A stretch of 64,000 nucleotides of DNA from Plotosus lineatus (GCA_024760905.1 CM045734.1:42614564-42678563); one strand, 5' to 3'; shown: positions 1 through 10,908, numbered from the stretch's first letter. Notes: generated from the sequence alone by a model not told the origin. Translations and numbers: made by a program.

Positions 1-182
1 TTTCACCAAGACTGTTGTGAGACATTGCTGTCTGGAAAAGGATATTCTAGAGATTAATATGATTCCTCCATGGCTAGGAACCCAGCCATGCACAATGAAT
101 AACCTCTGTTTCCGAGGGTTATGGAATCAGGCCAGGGATCCTGACAGTAGAGGTCAGTTGAAGAGCCCCATGAAAAGGTCAA

Positions 183-183
<1 letters not shown>

Positions 184-229
<46 letters not shown>
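184..229. repeat. (AAT)n microsatellite
   Basis: A clean AAT/TAA trinucleotide tract directly upstream of a degraded SINE A copy. The 183 bases before it show no repeat or coding signal I recognise. Confidence 0.95.
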
Positions 230-230
<1 letters not shown>

Positions 231-236
231 TTTAAG

Positions 237-498
237 GTGAAGTGTTTGCCCAGTGGTAGGGTACTAACGATTGTTACTATACCCCCCCCCCCCGTGCAAC
301 AAACTGGGTTATCAAAGCTGGCCCTGTCGCTTACTGTGTATAGGGAGAAGCATGTAAAAGAACCATTGACAACGACCTTTTGTCAAAAGTAGCTGTGTAG
401 TCGTCAGCGTATTTATGGCCTGGCAAGCTGTCCAGGGTGTCCTCTGCCCTCGCCCAGAAATAGCTGAGATGAGTGCCAGCCTTCCCGCAGTCTTAATT
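237..498 (+). mobile_element. SINE A copy 1, 5' part (tail B), split by a LINE
   Basis: The head is degraded, but the core is clear: the segment around AACTGGGTTATCAAAG, then GGAGAAGCATGTAAAAGAAC and the TAGTCGTCAGCG segment. It continues into tail B (GGCCTGGCAAGCTGTCCAGG, CTCTGCCCTCGCCCAGAAAT). The copy breaks after CCCGCAGTCTTAATT and resumes at 2154, so the RTE-like LINE inserted into this SINE. Family identity rests on alignment to better copies at 32240, 36001 and 48450. Confidence 0.8.
482..498. repeat. Target-site duplication, left, of LINE 499-2153
   Basis: TTCCCGCAGTCTTAATT here is repeated exactly at 2154-2170. It marks the LINE as a target-primed insertion into SINE A. Confidence 0.9.
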
Positions 499-2153
499 CT
501 TCTTCTTCTTTTCCTTTCGGCTGTTCCCTTCAGGGGTCGCCACAGCGAATTATCTGCTTCCATCTCACCCTATCAGCTCTCCAAAGTACTCTTTCCATCT
601 TCCCAGCACACTTCTGTCATCAGTCAATACATTTCCCTCTCTGTCCTTTATCAATCTAACTTGCTGCACGTCCTTCCCATCTCTATTTCTCTGCTGTGCC
701 AACCTGTATAAATAATTTTCTCCCTCTTTACTTTCCAACCGAGCATACAAGTCATCAAACGCACTCTGTTTGGCCTTTGACACTGCTACCTTTGCCTTAC
801 GCTGTGTCTCCCTGTACTCCTGTTTACTCTCTTCGGTTTTCTCAATGTCCCACTTCTTAGCTAACCTCTTCCTTTGTACACACCCCTGCACTTCCTCATT
901 CCACCACCAAGTCTCCTTATCTACTTTCCTTCCAGATGACACACCAAGTATTCTCCTACCTGTCTCCCTGATCACATTAGCTGTAGTTGTTCAGTCATCT
1001 GGAAGCACTTTGTGACCACCCAAAGCCTGTTTCAACTCCTCCTTGAAGACAACCCGACACTCTTCCTTTTTCAACTTCCACCACTTTGTTTCTTCTCTGC
1101 CTTTGCCTTCTTCACCTTCCTCACCATCAGCATCATCCTGCACACCACCATTCTATGCTGTTTGGCAACACTCTCACCCGCTACTACTTTGCAGTCACTG
1201 ACTTCCTTTAAATTACATCGCCTGCACAAGATGTAGTTTACCTGTGTGTTCCTACCTCCGCTTTTATAAGTCACCCTATGCTCCTGTTTCTTCTGGAAGA
1301 AAGTATTCACCATAGCCATTTCCATCCTTTTTGCAAAATCTACCAACGTCTGTCCTTCTGCGTTCCTGTCCTGGATACCAAACCTGCCCATCACTTCCTC
1401 GTCCCCTCTGTTTCCTGCACCAACATGTCCATTGAAGTCTGCCCCAATGACCACTCTCTCACCTCTAGGGGTACTCTGCATCACTTCGTCTAACTCCCTC
1501 CAGAATCTCTCCTTCTCTTCTCGCTCACATCCTGTCTGTGGGGCATAAGCACTAACAACATTGACCATCACACCTTCAAGTTCTAATTTGAGACTCATCA
1601 CTCTGTCTGACACTCGTTTCACTTCTAGAACATTCCTGACAAACTCCTCCTTCAAGATGACTCCGACTCCATTTCTCTTCCCATCCACACCATGATAAAA
1701 CAGCTTAAACCCTGTTCCTATGCTTTTAGCCTTGCTACCTTTTCACCTGGTCTCCTGAACACACAGTATGTCCACCTTCTTCCTCTGCATCATGTCAGCC
1801 AGCTCTCTACCTTTTCCTGTCATAGTTCCAACATTCAAAGTCCCTACTTTCAGTCCTAGACTCATGCCTTTCCTCTTCTCTCTCTGGCAACGGACACGCC
1901 TCCCGCCTCTCCTTCTTCGACCAACAGTAGTCCAATTTCCATCAGCACCCTGTTGGTTGACGGCACTGATGGCGGTTGTTGTTAACTCGGGCCTCGACCG
2001 ATCCGGTATGTCATTCTTTCTTGTGATTCGCATAGTTTATTTGGCATTTGTTTTACGCCGGATGCCCTTCCTGACGCAATCCTCTGCATTTATCCGGGCT
2101 TGGGACCGGCGTGAGGGAGAGACACTGGTTTGTGCCCCCCCTCACGGCTGCAT
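499..2153 (-). mobile_element. RTE-like LINE, antisense, internally deleted but with both ends
   Basis: A non-LTR retrotransposon in reverse orientation. Its 3' end is at 499 (GAA-rich tail next to CTTTCGGCTGTTCCC on the plus strand) and its 5' end near 2153. The minus strand encodes an APE-type endonuclease: the VDILCVQETR motif near 1745-1790, NVVSAYAPQTG near 1540-1580 and GADFNGHVG near 1425-1450. Then comes the linker up to GRWKEYFGELIG near 580, followed directly by the LINE 3' terminus. The reverse-transcriptase region present in the copy at 20150-23185 is absent, roughly 1.45 kb. The join falls at GAT(A), a possible microhomology. A 17-bp target duplication (482-498 and 2154-2170) flanks the copy. 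There are stops and frame changes, so it is not functional. The RTE-like label is inference from protein style and lack of a second ORF. Confidence 0.85.
1071..1688 (-). pseudogene. APE-type endonuclease part of the RTE-like LINE
   Basis: An open frame of about 205 codons inside the antisense LINE. It carries the exonuclease-endonuclease-phosphatase fold signatures NVVSAYAPQTG, VIGADFNGHVGAGN and a VDYILC-like segment (here VNYILCRR, so the Asp of the family consensus is replaced by Asn). In the family this domain nicks target DNA to prime reverse transcription. The N-terminal QETR motif lies in the next frame (1743-2033) after a stop near 1690-1740. This is a relic, and no partner RT remains in this copy. 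Confidence 0.75.
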
Positions 2154-2200
2154 TTCCCGCAGTCTTAATTAGGATTAAGAAAGAGGTGCAGAAAATGAAA
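2154..2200 (+). mobile_element. SINE A copy 1, 3' remainder
   Basis: It begins with the second 17-bp target duplication (2154-2170) and continues tail B as AGGATTAAG...CAGAAAATGAA. This completes the SINE interrupted at 498. Confidence 0.75.
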
Positions 2201-2207
2201 GAAAAAA

Positions 2208-2258
<51 letters not shown>
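2208..2258. repeat. (ATT)n microsatellite
   Basis: An uninterrupted ATT tract about 50 bp long downstream of the split SINE. Confidence 0.95.
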
Positions 2259-2490
2259 CTTAAAGTGACAAGTTAATCAGGCATTTTAGAGATAGTAGGC
2301 AATGAGCTGCGCCCAACTGCTTTTGCATGTTGTGAATAATTCATAAGCATGCTCGGTAGTTCAGTGTTCTGGTCCAGCTGCCATGGGTGTCCTCTCATAT
2401 TCCCAGATCTGCCAGACTCAGACTAATCACATGCTCACTGATACATTTCTAATTAAATCATATCACCTTCAAATGTGTTTTTCAGCAGGC

Positions 2491-2639
2491 GGTGTGCGTA
2501 TGTGTGCGTATGTGTGCGTATGTGTGTGTATGTGTGTGTGTGTATATGTGTGTGTATGTATGTGTGTGTATGTGTGTGTATGTGTATGTGTGTGTATGTG
2601 TGTATGTGTGCGTGTGCGTGTGTCTGTGTGTGTCTGTGT

Positions 2640-2711
<72 letters not shown>

Positions 2712-2716
2712 GCATG
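2491..2716. repeat. Imperfect (TG)n / (TGTA) microsatellite
   Basis: TGTGCGTA and TGTGTGTA higher-order units in the first half give way to pure TG in the second half. The long Cys/Val and His/Thr open frames over it are artefacts of the dinucleotide. Confidence 0.95.
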
Positions 2717-2819
2717 TGATGAGTTTTAATATTAATTCCATTTGCAGAGCAGTATTAGTCAGTTATTTTAGTTCGATGTAATGCTGTGATAAGGGTGTGA
2801 TCACAACCAAGACCAGAAT

Positions 2820-3112
2820 CAAGAATTCAAAGCTGGATCGCTGATCCTAAGGTCCAAGTTCCACTGTCAATGGCCACTGCTGTCTCCCCAGTACAGCTAA
2901 CTGGGTTATCAAAGACCAGCCACGGCTCCTCATTGTCTATGGTGAGAGGCTTGTAAAACAACCATTGCTGACTTTCGTCAAAAGTAGCTACTTATTCAGC
3001 AGTGTGTTTCTGCTCTGCGATGGCCTGGTGAGCTGTCCAGGGTAGACGGAGATGGGCACCAGCCTCCTCCAATCTTAATTACAATTCATCAGTTCAGATA
3101 ATGAATGAATGA
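2820..3112 (+). mobile_element. SINE A copy 2 (tail B)
   Basis: GGATCGCTGATCCTAAGG, then core ACTGGGTTATCAAAGACCAG and the GTCTATGGTGAGAGGC segment, then tail B (GATGGCCTGGTGAGCTGTCC...AATGAATGAATGAAG). The A-box region is eroded. The 3' end is a short ATGA repeat. Confidence 0.75.
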
Positions 3113-3208
3113 AGAATAAATTAATAAGTACCAAAACTTAATTTGATTTGATGATCTCACCCTCTGAGCAAGTAAAATGTGGAGTTCGCTGCTCAGTCAC
3201 ATGTACTA

Positions 3209-3211
<3 letters not shown>

Positions 3212-3286
<75 letters not shown>

Positions 3287-3301
3287 GTGTGTGTGTGTGT
3301 G
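3212..3301. repeat. (TG)n microsatellite
   Basis: About 90 bp of TG with a single CG interruption. Confidence 0.95.
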
Positions 3302-3544
3302 ATACCAATATCTATACACCTGCAGATCAGTGCAGTTATTCTATGGACCAACCATGTGCCAGCAGTGCAAATGTATAAATCTTGCATAAAAGAAGCCACA
3401 TAATACTTTTCAAATCTTTTGTTTTATTTAACTTGTGTCCACTGTAGTTTCCCTCAACTTTTTGGCCGACAATCATAATCCCTGATGTAGTCTTATATTA
3501 CTATAGCGGATCTGCTTCACTCACTCAATAATCTTTTTTCTTTG

Positions 3545-3830
3545 AGTTGCGGGTAGGCTGAAGCCTACCTCAAGCGACACTGGATGAAGGCAGAGTTCAT
3601 CTTGAGCATCTCACTGGAACGTCACAGGGTCAACACACAACTATTCACACTCGCACTCACACACTTAGGGGCAATTTGGACTCGTGTCTGTGGACCGTGG
3701 AAGGAAACCCACACAAGTACAGAGAACATGCAACCTCCATGCACAAACACTCGAGCCCAGGACTCGGACCTGGGACCTTCTGACTGTGTGGCGGACATGC
3801 CAAGTACTTCACTGTGCCATCCTGATCTGC
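3545..3830 (-). mobile_element. SINE C copy 1, antisense
   Basis: Reverse-strand match to the SINE C core. The plus strand has GAAACCCACACAAGTACAG and AGAACATGC, then a B-box-like GGACTCGGACC and a head complement ending near TGCCATCCTG. It diverges from the better copy at 13500. Confidence 0.65.
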
Positions 3831-5060
3831 CTTCGGGTTTAGTATGTTGCTTCTGTGCTGCTTTTGTGCTCACCACATTCGAGTTATTGCAGCCTTTCCG
3901 CCCTCTCAAACAAGTTTGTACATTCTCATTCTCATCCGACTGTTTTGTATGACTCGAGGCTGTGGTATTTGCGTATTTGACTTAAACTAGCTGGCTAGAC
4001 ACCATGCCACAACCATATCATAGTCAAAGCCACTTTGAGAACATTATCACCCATTCTGATATTTGATATGAATAATAGCTGAAGATCTTAATTTTTATTT
4101 ACACGATTTTATGCATTGCATTGCACTATTGCCTCCTAGTTTGAAGATCAGCAATTATTTTAATGTACAATTGTTCAAGTGGAAAATGTGTGTACACAAT
4201 GTTTTACTCAGATTATACATATCCCCACTTCAAAGAGTCTCAAATACCTGATGTCAGGTAGGTTGCAAAATTCACATAGTTAAGTTTGCAATTGTATGTT
4301 CTTCAAAGTTTACCGGTATTATGAATTATGGATAAAATGCAGTAAGATAACACAGAGGTTACCACTGCAGTAGTTAGGCAAATTTTACTTCATTTTTTTT
4401 TTTCTGAAATCCTCAAATATTTCATAAAAGTAAACGTTGTAAATATATATAAAAAAAATAAATAAATAAAAAATGTTAGCACCAACCGTATGCTGTATGG
4501 ACCTGCCAGGATGGTGTAATGGGGCCATGGCGGCTAATCATTCTCACCCACTACCGCCATCTGGCTTAAAGTGATGCTCTTAATCATAACAAGTAGTTTA
4601 CGACACTTGAGAATTATTTGTTTATCCTCTGTCATCTTACACCCTGCCCTGTTGCAACAGTGAAATGTTAAAGGACACAGTTTCGCACATCTTCATAACA
4701 GCAAATGTTTGGTGAGCTTGAGCCATGGCTGACATGGTGGGTGAGAGGAAAAAAAAAAAAGAGAGACATGAGATTGAGCTGGCAAGAGACTCCTCGGCAT
4801 CTGACACATCGATCATCCTGGCACTAAGTCCTAGAGAAGGATGAGCCATTCTCAAATCCTGCGTCTGGGACTGGTAGCATCCTCAGCCGTCTTTAAATGG
4901 GTGATGGAAGGAGCAGTGATGGACAGCTGGCTGAGTGGGTTTAATATGGAACTTGTTTTTTCTACTTTCAATCAAAAGGGTGTTCTTTTAATTTCTGTAA
5001 ACCGTATTTATTCATTTCACTTTGAGATAATATGATGTTTTTCCTGCTTGCGTGATAATT
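3831..5060. other. No recognisable feature
   Basis: AT-rich, apparently single-copy sequence with short A/T runs. I see no coding frame longer than chance, no RNA gene and no terminal repeats. Confidence 0.5.
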
Positions 5061-6270
5061 TGCTTTGATCCTCCTAAAAAAAAAAAAAAAAAAAAAAACA
5101 ACATCAACAAAAAAAAAAAAAACCCTGACATCTCTCACAGATTACTTCCTTCATGTTCTAGCTTGCTCTGCTTCTGCTATAAACTGTTTATCTGCACAGA
5201 GATGTAATGATTCTGGCTTAAATATCCTGCGCTACAGTTTGAGGACACCTGCTCACACTCAGGCTTTTTTTTTTTTTTTTTTTTTTTTGCGCTCACAAAT
5301 CATCTGCTTATAGATGTTTACATTTTGTTTTAATGACTTTTTTTTTTTTTTTCAAGTCAGTCAATAGAATGTGCGATATGATACTGACCAGTGACGACGT
5401 CATAGCATCCATGTGTCTGTGTGATGGGTGCAAGTGGGAACCCGTGATGTCACATAATTGCTATTTTGAGAAAACTGAAAAACCCACTGATCTGAGTGAA
5501 GGCTCTTTTCTTCAGTTTAATTAGTTTTATATCATTAAAGGGTCAATTACCTTTGTACAAAACGAGACTGACATCACTTGACTACTTAAATGAGTTAACC
5601 CTAGAAGTGCCCAATGTTAAAGCTCAAAATGCCATGCAATCCAATCAAAAAAACTTCGCAGTCACTTTTGTGTGTTAGTGCAATATTGACAAATGGCGAA
5701 TGCAATGAATTAGTGTGTGTCATTTCGCCGATTATTTTTCGGCTTTGGCATTTGGGAACGTAACGTCAAGCAGATTTTTTTTTTTTTTTCTACGTTGGCA
5801 CTGCTAATAAAACTAGTCAAAGCATCACTCATTTTCCACTTGTACTTTGCATTGTTTTTTTTTTTCATTTCACTCTTGTGATAAACAACATGCAACCTGA
5901 GTACAGATTTCCAAATCATATCAACGTACAATGGGAGGGATTTGTTATGTTTTTGTTTTTTTAATGAGTGATGATGTCTATGTAGAGTTCGATCCATGAC
6001 CCAATGTCAGGCTAGCCACTTTAATATGACCTCATCTCACATGGCTCCAAAAGTTTCATTGTCTATTAACCTAAAGCCACATAAATTTACAGCAAAGCAA
6101 TAGTAAACCATGGGGGTTTGCGAAACAGCCACAATTTATATAGATTAAGTTTACCCCTTGCACGACAATTTTTCTTCTACTCTAAGTGTGTGACACTGCA
6201 GGTTATTTATAGAGTCATTGAGTGTGATGACTTGTGAAGACACGACGCACTGGGAGGGGGGATAACCAAT
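5061..6270. other. Single-copy-like stretch with A and T homopolymers
   Basis: It contains an A-rich run at 5076-5120 and T runs at 5265-5288, 5338-5353 and 5777-5790. Short frames here (for example 5333-5524) lack any family motif. Confidence 0.5.
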
Positions 6271-6640
6271 CTTCTTCTTTCTTCTTTTCCTTTCGGCTGT
6301 TCCCTTCAGGGGTCGCCACAGCAAATGATCTGCCTCCATCTCTCCCTATCCTCTGCATCTTCTACTCTTACTCCAACGACCTTCATGTCCGCCTTCACCA
6401 CATCCATAAATCTTCTCTTTGGTCTTCCTCTGGGCCTTCTGCCTGTTAGTTCCAACCTCAGCATCCGACGACCAATATATTCACTATCCTTCCTGTATAC
6501 ATGTCCAAACCATCTCAATGTGGCCTCTCTGACTTTGTCTCCAAAATATCTTACATGTGCTGTCCCTCTGATGAGCTCATTCCAGATCCTATCCATCCTC
6601 GTTACTCCCAAAGAGAACCTCAACATTGTGACATCGCTCA
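6271..6640 (-). mobile_element. RTE-like LINE, 3' terminal fragment, antisense
   Basis: The minus strand encodes the LINE C-terminal region: FSLGVTRMDR, then RWFGHVYRKDSEYIGRRMLR and GRRPRGRPKRRFMDVV, ending CGDP before the 3' tail. On the plus strand the 3' end begins at the CTTCTT-rich run. The 5' truncation point (AATGTTGAGGTTCTC) matches that of the fragment at 34667. Confidence 0.85.
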
Positions 6641-6801
6641 TTTTTCCCCTTTCAGTTCAGTTGTGGATCACCTTTTCTGAATCATGTAATTCATCTTATT
6701 AAGTCTATATTTTGTCACTGTGTTTTTATTTATTATTATTTTTTAAATATTATAAGAAAATGAACACGTTCTTATAGGAATAAAATAAAACAAGTCTATT
6801 T

Positions 6802-6840
6802 TTACTGAGCCTAGCTCATCAGGCCAGAGTTTCCATAGCA
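6802..6840 (-). mobile_element. SINE J fragment, antisense, left of a hAT insertion
   Basis: CTCATCAGGCCAGAGTTTCC corresponds to the complement of the 3' half of the SINE J copy at 25941-26230. The copy is cut at 6840 and resumes at 7506. Confidence 0.6.
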
Positions 6841-7505
6841 CAGTGCTTCTCAATTATTTTCTGTGGCGCCCCCTCTAGGACGACCCCCCCCACTGCCCCG
6901 CGAGCAACTATAAATAGTATTATTTGTCTATAAAATCATTAGTACACCTCTGCATAACATTATATCTTTATTGACATTGAAAACAAACAAACAAAAATAG
7001 AAAGAAATATAGTTCAACTTACAATCAAGCAAAACTTCATTAACATTGTTTTTAAATCTGTAATAGAAAAGATTTAAAGTGCACCAATGTGCTTGAAATA
7101 ATAATAAAAAAAATACATCCTTATTTAAACTCATTCCACTTATTTATGTCTTAATATCGCCGTCTCTCTCTACATTTCTCTTCGTTCCTGTTAGAAATCT
7201 TTCCGTGTTGTTTCTTGAGGGGTTGTTTATTGCACTTCATATTGTTTGCTCATGCGAAAAACCGCTACATCACAGCATGACAATGAGAGTGCCACTGCCA
7301 ACTACTTGAGTGGAGGTGCAATTACACTTAATTCTCATACACTATTCCAGAAAAGCATGTTTCCCAAGGTCATATGCACACCCCCCCCCGGCATCACACT
7401 GCGCCTCCCTGGCATCATATCACCCCGGCATCACACTGCGCCTCCCTGGCATCATATCACCCCCCCCCCCCAAGGGAGGCACGCCCCATTATTTGAGAAG
7501 CACTG
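6841..7505. mobile_element. hAT-type non-autonomous DNA transposon
   Basis: Terminal inverted repeats CAGTGCTTCTCAA (left) and TTGAGAAGCACTG (right) bound 665 bp. An exact 8-bp duplication CCATAGCA flanks it (6833-6840 and 7506-7513), the target-site length typical of hAT elements. The subterminal regions are rich in C runs and GGCACCCC-like motifs. A short imperfect repeat (GGCATCACACTGCGCCTCCC) is duplicated near 7390-7450. No transposase frame is visible, so it would depend on an autonomous hAT. Confidence 0.88.
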
Positions 7506-7603
7506 CCATAGCATGAAGCGACTAGGAGTTCAGCTACGACTGGATAGGATGCAAGTCTGTCGCAGGTTACTGGGGGTACAGAGGCACACTTGTGGTTAAC
7601 ACA
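7506..7603 (-). mobile_element. SINE J fragment, antisense, right of the hAT insertion
   Basis: Continues the interrupted SINE J complement: GAAGCGACTAGGAGT, CGCAGGTTACT and ACAGAGGCACACTTGTGGTT match the complement of SINE J at 25941-26230. Confidence 0.6.
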
Positions 7604-7837
7604 AATTTAGCACAGATTTCTCATTATTTGAACACAATTTCTTGCAGAACCTGTTAGATGTAGATCTTACACAAATTATATGGATTACTGTATACTTAAA
7701 GGAAGTGAACACACAATAGTTTAAAATATTAATGTAAAGTAATTGATTTGCATTATCTATAATCCATCAGTTTGTCTATTCTGGGCTCCCATAGCAGTTC
7801 GTTATGTTATTCCTGTCAAAGAAGCCCCGCTTCCTAT

Positions 7838-8365
7838 ACATACTGATCAGCTACAACATTGACCACCTGACTAGACTGCAGCTTGGCAGCCCTGTACAAA
7901 ACAAACTGCAATGCACTGTGTGTCCTGACACCTTTCTCTCATTCCAGCATTAACGGTTTCAGCAATTTGTACAACAGTATGGCTCATGTCTAAATAGCAT
8001 TCACTCTCCATTTGCATCAGTGAGACATGGGCACCCTTGACACTCTTGACAATTCACTGATTGTCCTGTCTTGGATTACCTTTGGTAGTGGTAGGTACTT
8101 AATCAGCAACACTGCTCACGAACCGTTTTGGACATAAACAGACCCAATCGTTTAGCCAGCGCAAGGTGACCCTTGTCAAAGTCACTCAGATCTTTATGCT
8201 TGCTCACTTTTCCCTTCTCTAACACATCGACTTCAAGAGCTACCTATCACATTTTCTTTAATATTCAACAAATAATTTCCTCATCTCTTGGGCGGTGCTA
8301 CTGTAATGAGATAATCGATGATGTTCACTTTGCTTGTCACTCATGATGTTTTTAATGCTATGGCT
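7838..8365 (-). mobile_element. Tc1-like transposon relic (TGATCAGC.. family), antisense
   Basis: It begins TACTGATCAGCTACAACATT and ends near TTTAATGCTATGGCTGA, in keeping with Tc1-type terminal inverted repeats. The minus strand retains the transposase N-terminal helix-turn-helix segment (KHKDLSDFDKG, then a LGLFMSKT-like piece, near 8140-8210) and traces of the following region (near 7900-7990). Much of the catalytic region is missing and stops are frequent. Confidence 0.75.
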
Positions 8366-9412
8366 GAAGTATAGATATAAAGATATAAAGAGCTCATCAT
8401 TAGCTTATAGAAACACAATTCATGATGAAAATAAATATTACTCCAAGTGAACTCATTAATAGGAATATTATGCTATAAGCCAATTTTACAGATGCCCCAA
8501 AATCGATAATAATAAGTAAAATCGATAATAATAAATATGACCATAAACTATTTATCATTAAGCTAATACTGTTGCGCCTTTATAAAACGTTTTAAAGCCT
8601 CAGTTATAAATACAGAACTTTGGTTTTTCATTTATTTTTTTTAAATAATTAAAAATAAAAAAATTGTTATTTTTATGGAGAGTCTTGGCAGGTTCTCTGC
8701 TTCCTTCACCCAGAAATGTACCAGTAGGTGCATTCACGGAATTATGATTGACTCAAGGTACATTAACACAATTTGTTTTCAGAGATCTTACATGATTTGT
8801 CATGTATTTTCTAAATTAAAACCAAGGATAAAGCTCAGGCTGCTGACGTTTTGGAACATGAATTAAAAATACAAAATTGAGTTTAATATAAGCCATGGAA
8901 TCATATTTTGATTTTGACTAGTTTTGTGTTTCTGTTAAATCTGGCCAATTAGTGTATTATGTTTTTATCGAACTGGCTATGCTGAATTGCTGTAGGTATC
9001 AATGTTTATGTTTAAAGTTGCGCTTTCGCGTACAGTCATCTGAGTCAGAGTCTCATCCTCACTGCGAGTGTTTCTGGAATAGGCTTCGGATCCAGCCAGG
9101 AACAAGTGGTGACTGAAGATGAATGACATGAATAAATGAGTTGCCAAGAAAATTCATGTTCACCAGATTTCTCTTGAAAAGGCCAATAAACATGGCCAAG
9201 CACAAACTACTCTCACAGTAAGCGGTGACTTGACAGCCAACCGCATTAGCTCACAGCCAGTCCCCTCAAGTTAAGCCTTAAAAAATAACTTTTAAATGTA
9301 TGATGCTGTTAGCAGTGTCTATATACTGATCCAAAAAGCTTTCAGGCCAATCAGATAGCATTTTTTTAATGATTGCACATTATAATTGTGCTGATATGTA
9401 CAGATGTGTATA
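8366..9412. other. Mostly featureless; SINE tail remnant at about 9055-9140
   Basis: AT-rich sequence. Near 9055-9140, GGAATAGGCTTCGGATCCAG and GTGGTGACTGAAGATGAATG resemble the ATGA-ending tails of fish SINEs. Nothing else is recognisable. Confidence 0.45.
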
Positions 9413-9466
9413 TACTACTACTACTACTACTACTACTACTAATAATAATAATAATAATAATAATAG
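9413..9466. repeat. (CTA)n/(TAA)n tract
   Basis: Adjoining CTA and TAA trinucleotide runs. They sit at the 3' end of the antisense SINE A at 9467-9935 and may be its expanded tail. Confidence 0.85.
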
Positions 9467-9932
9467 TGGTAGTAGGTCTCCGTCAGTCTGAAGGACTATG
9501 GAGCTACGCTCTGGCTGATATCCCAGCTGGTGATGCTCTCCAGTGCGCAGAGCCTGGGTAGAAAGTGTTACCCAAGCAGCATGTCCCCCCTCCCGGCGCC
9601 ACCGGAAGTATCCAATGAAAGGGCAGAAGCCGATATGACTGGGTTCCAGTGCTGCTGCAGGAGTTCCGAGAATGTTTCTGTGAATGAACTGCCTCAGGGG
9701 ACTCTGACTTCCGATTAGAAACATGCTGACGGCTCTGCAGCTACTCTTCATGAAAGTCAGCAATGGTTCTTTTACATGCCTCACACCATAGACAGTGAGA
9801 AACATGGCGAGCCTTTGTTAACACAGTGAGCTTCACTGTGGGGGACAGTGGAAACTTGTTGAGAGTGGGGTTTGAACCTCCATCTCTAGGATCAGTGATA
9901 CAGCTGACATTACCACCAGGCTACTGTTGCAC

Positions 9933-9935
<3 letters not shown>
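9467..9935 (-). mobile_element. SINE A copy 3, antisense, with a third type of 3' module
   Basis: On the minus strand the tRNA-like head and the core (CACTGTCTATGGTGTGAGGC, then AGAACCATTGCTGACTTTC) run from 9935 to about 9720. At the point where other copies switch to tail A or tail B (after CAGCATGTTTCT) this copy enters an unrelated 250-bp segment. That segment ends in AGTCCTTCAGACTGACGGAG and a TAT/TAG-rich tract. It could be a genuine third tail or an unrelated repeat abutting a truncated SINE. Confidence 0.6.

Positions 9936-9990
<55 letters not shown>
9934..9990. repeat. (TAA)n tract between two SINE heads
   Basis: About 19 TAA units lie exactly between the 5' end of antisense SINE A copy 3 and the 5' end of sense SINE A copy 4. 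Confidence 0.9.
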
Positions 9991-9991
9991 C

Positions 9992-10292
9992 ATACAGGAC
10001 AGTGGTGGTAAGGTGCTCATCCCAAGGTTCAGAGTTCAATTCCCATTATCACCGGGTTGTCACTGCTGTCCCATCATTGCAGCTAACTGGGTTATCAAAG
10101 TCCAGCCATGTCCCTCACTGTCTATGGTGAGAGGCGTGTAAAAGAACCATCGCCTGCTTTCATAAAGAGTAGACTGCTACGATGGCCTGGCTTGCTGTGA
10201 AGGGTGTACTCTACCTAGAAATGGCTGAAATGGGTGCCAGCCTTCTCACGACACTAATTAAGATTAAACGGCTCAAAAAAATGAATGAATAA
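9992..10292 (+). mobile_element. SINE A copy 4 (tail B)
   Basis: GGACAGTGGTGGTAAGGTGC head, B-box-like GTTCAATTCCC, core ACTGGGTTATCAAAGTCCAG, then tail B (GATGGCCTGGCTTGCTGTGA...ATGAATGAAT). Confidence 0.8.
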
Positions 10293-10908
10293 TAAGAAGA
10301 ATAAGACAGAGAATGATTTCCTAACTTTTTTCTCTTTTTATATCCGGCGACTTTTTTGTCTGACTTTTAAGCACTGTTTGACAGTTGACACGCCCAACTC
10401 AAAACGTTTAATGTGAGCATATTTTAAGTTCCTCTGTTTAAATGTAATTCCCACTCTTCATTCACGAGTGACGTGTAAACATCATCAGGAAGCGAAAGCT
10501 AACATAATGAGTCAGACATTAATGAGCCATGTTTCTATAATGCCCGCATGTTCTAACCCAATTCCTAATTAAATTTTTACATCCTGAAATGCAGATGGAT
10601 AAAAAGGAGATTTCTACTTCAAACCGAAAGCTTGAACATGTGTATTCAAAGCTTAGTTCATGTTTTATGGATCAGATTAAGTGGGACACCAGGGTAAGAA
10701 CTTTGCAGGATTTTCTTGTAGGGCAAATCTCAGCAGAGCTGAAGGTCTTTTGGTAGTTTGCGGAAGTTTTCAGAGTAATACTGTGTGGTTGAATTTGCAA
10801 AGTTCTGTTCTTGTGCTCAAAGCTCATTTTTGTCTGGTAAGACAAGAGCTGATTGTGTGAGTGACCTGTATAATTACATATCGACTGAATTCCACTATTA
10901 TAGATACA
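10293..10908. other. No recognisable feature
   Basis: AT-rich sequence. A minus-strand frame (10971-10672) has no family signature and overlaps the MITE D end, so I do not call it. Confidence 0.5.

Noticed and set aside
2461..2716. CRISPR-like regular repetition
   Set aside because: Simple sequence repeat without spacers; the window is eukaryotic.
2383..2781. Long Cys/Val and His/Thr open reading frames over TG/CA tracts (also at 3148, 23197, 42058, 50603, 58064, 61146, 62323)
   Set aside because: They are translations of dinucleotide microsatellites with no non-repetitive domain, so not genes.
3622..3952. Overlapping 95- and 122-codon frames on opposite strands
   Set aside because: They lie largely over an antisense SINE C copy and reflect its complementarity.
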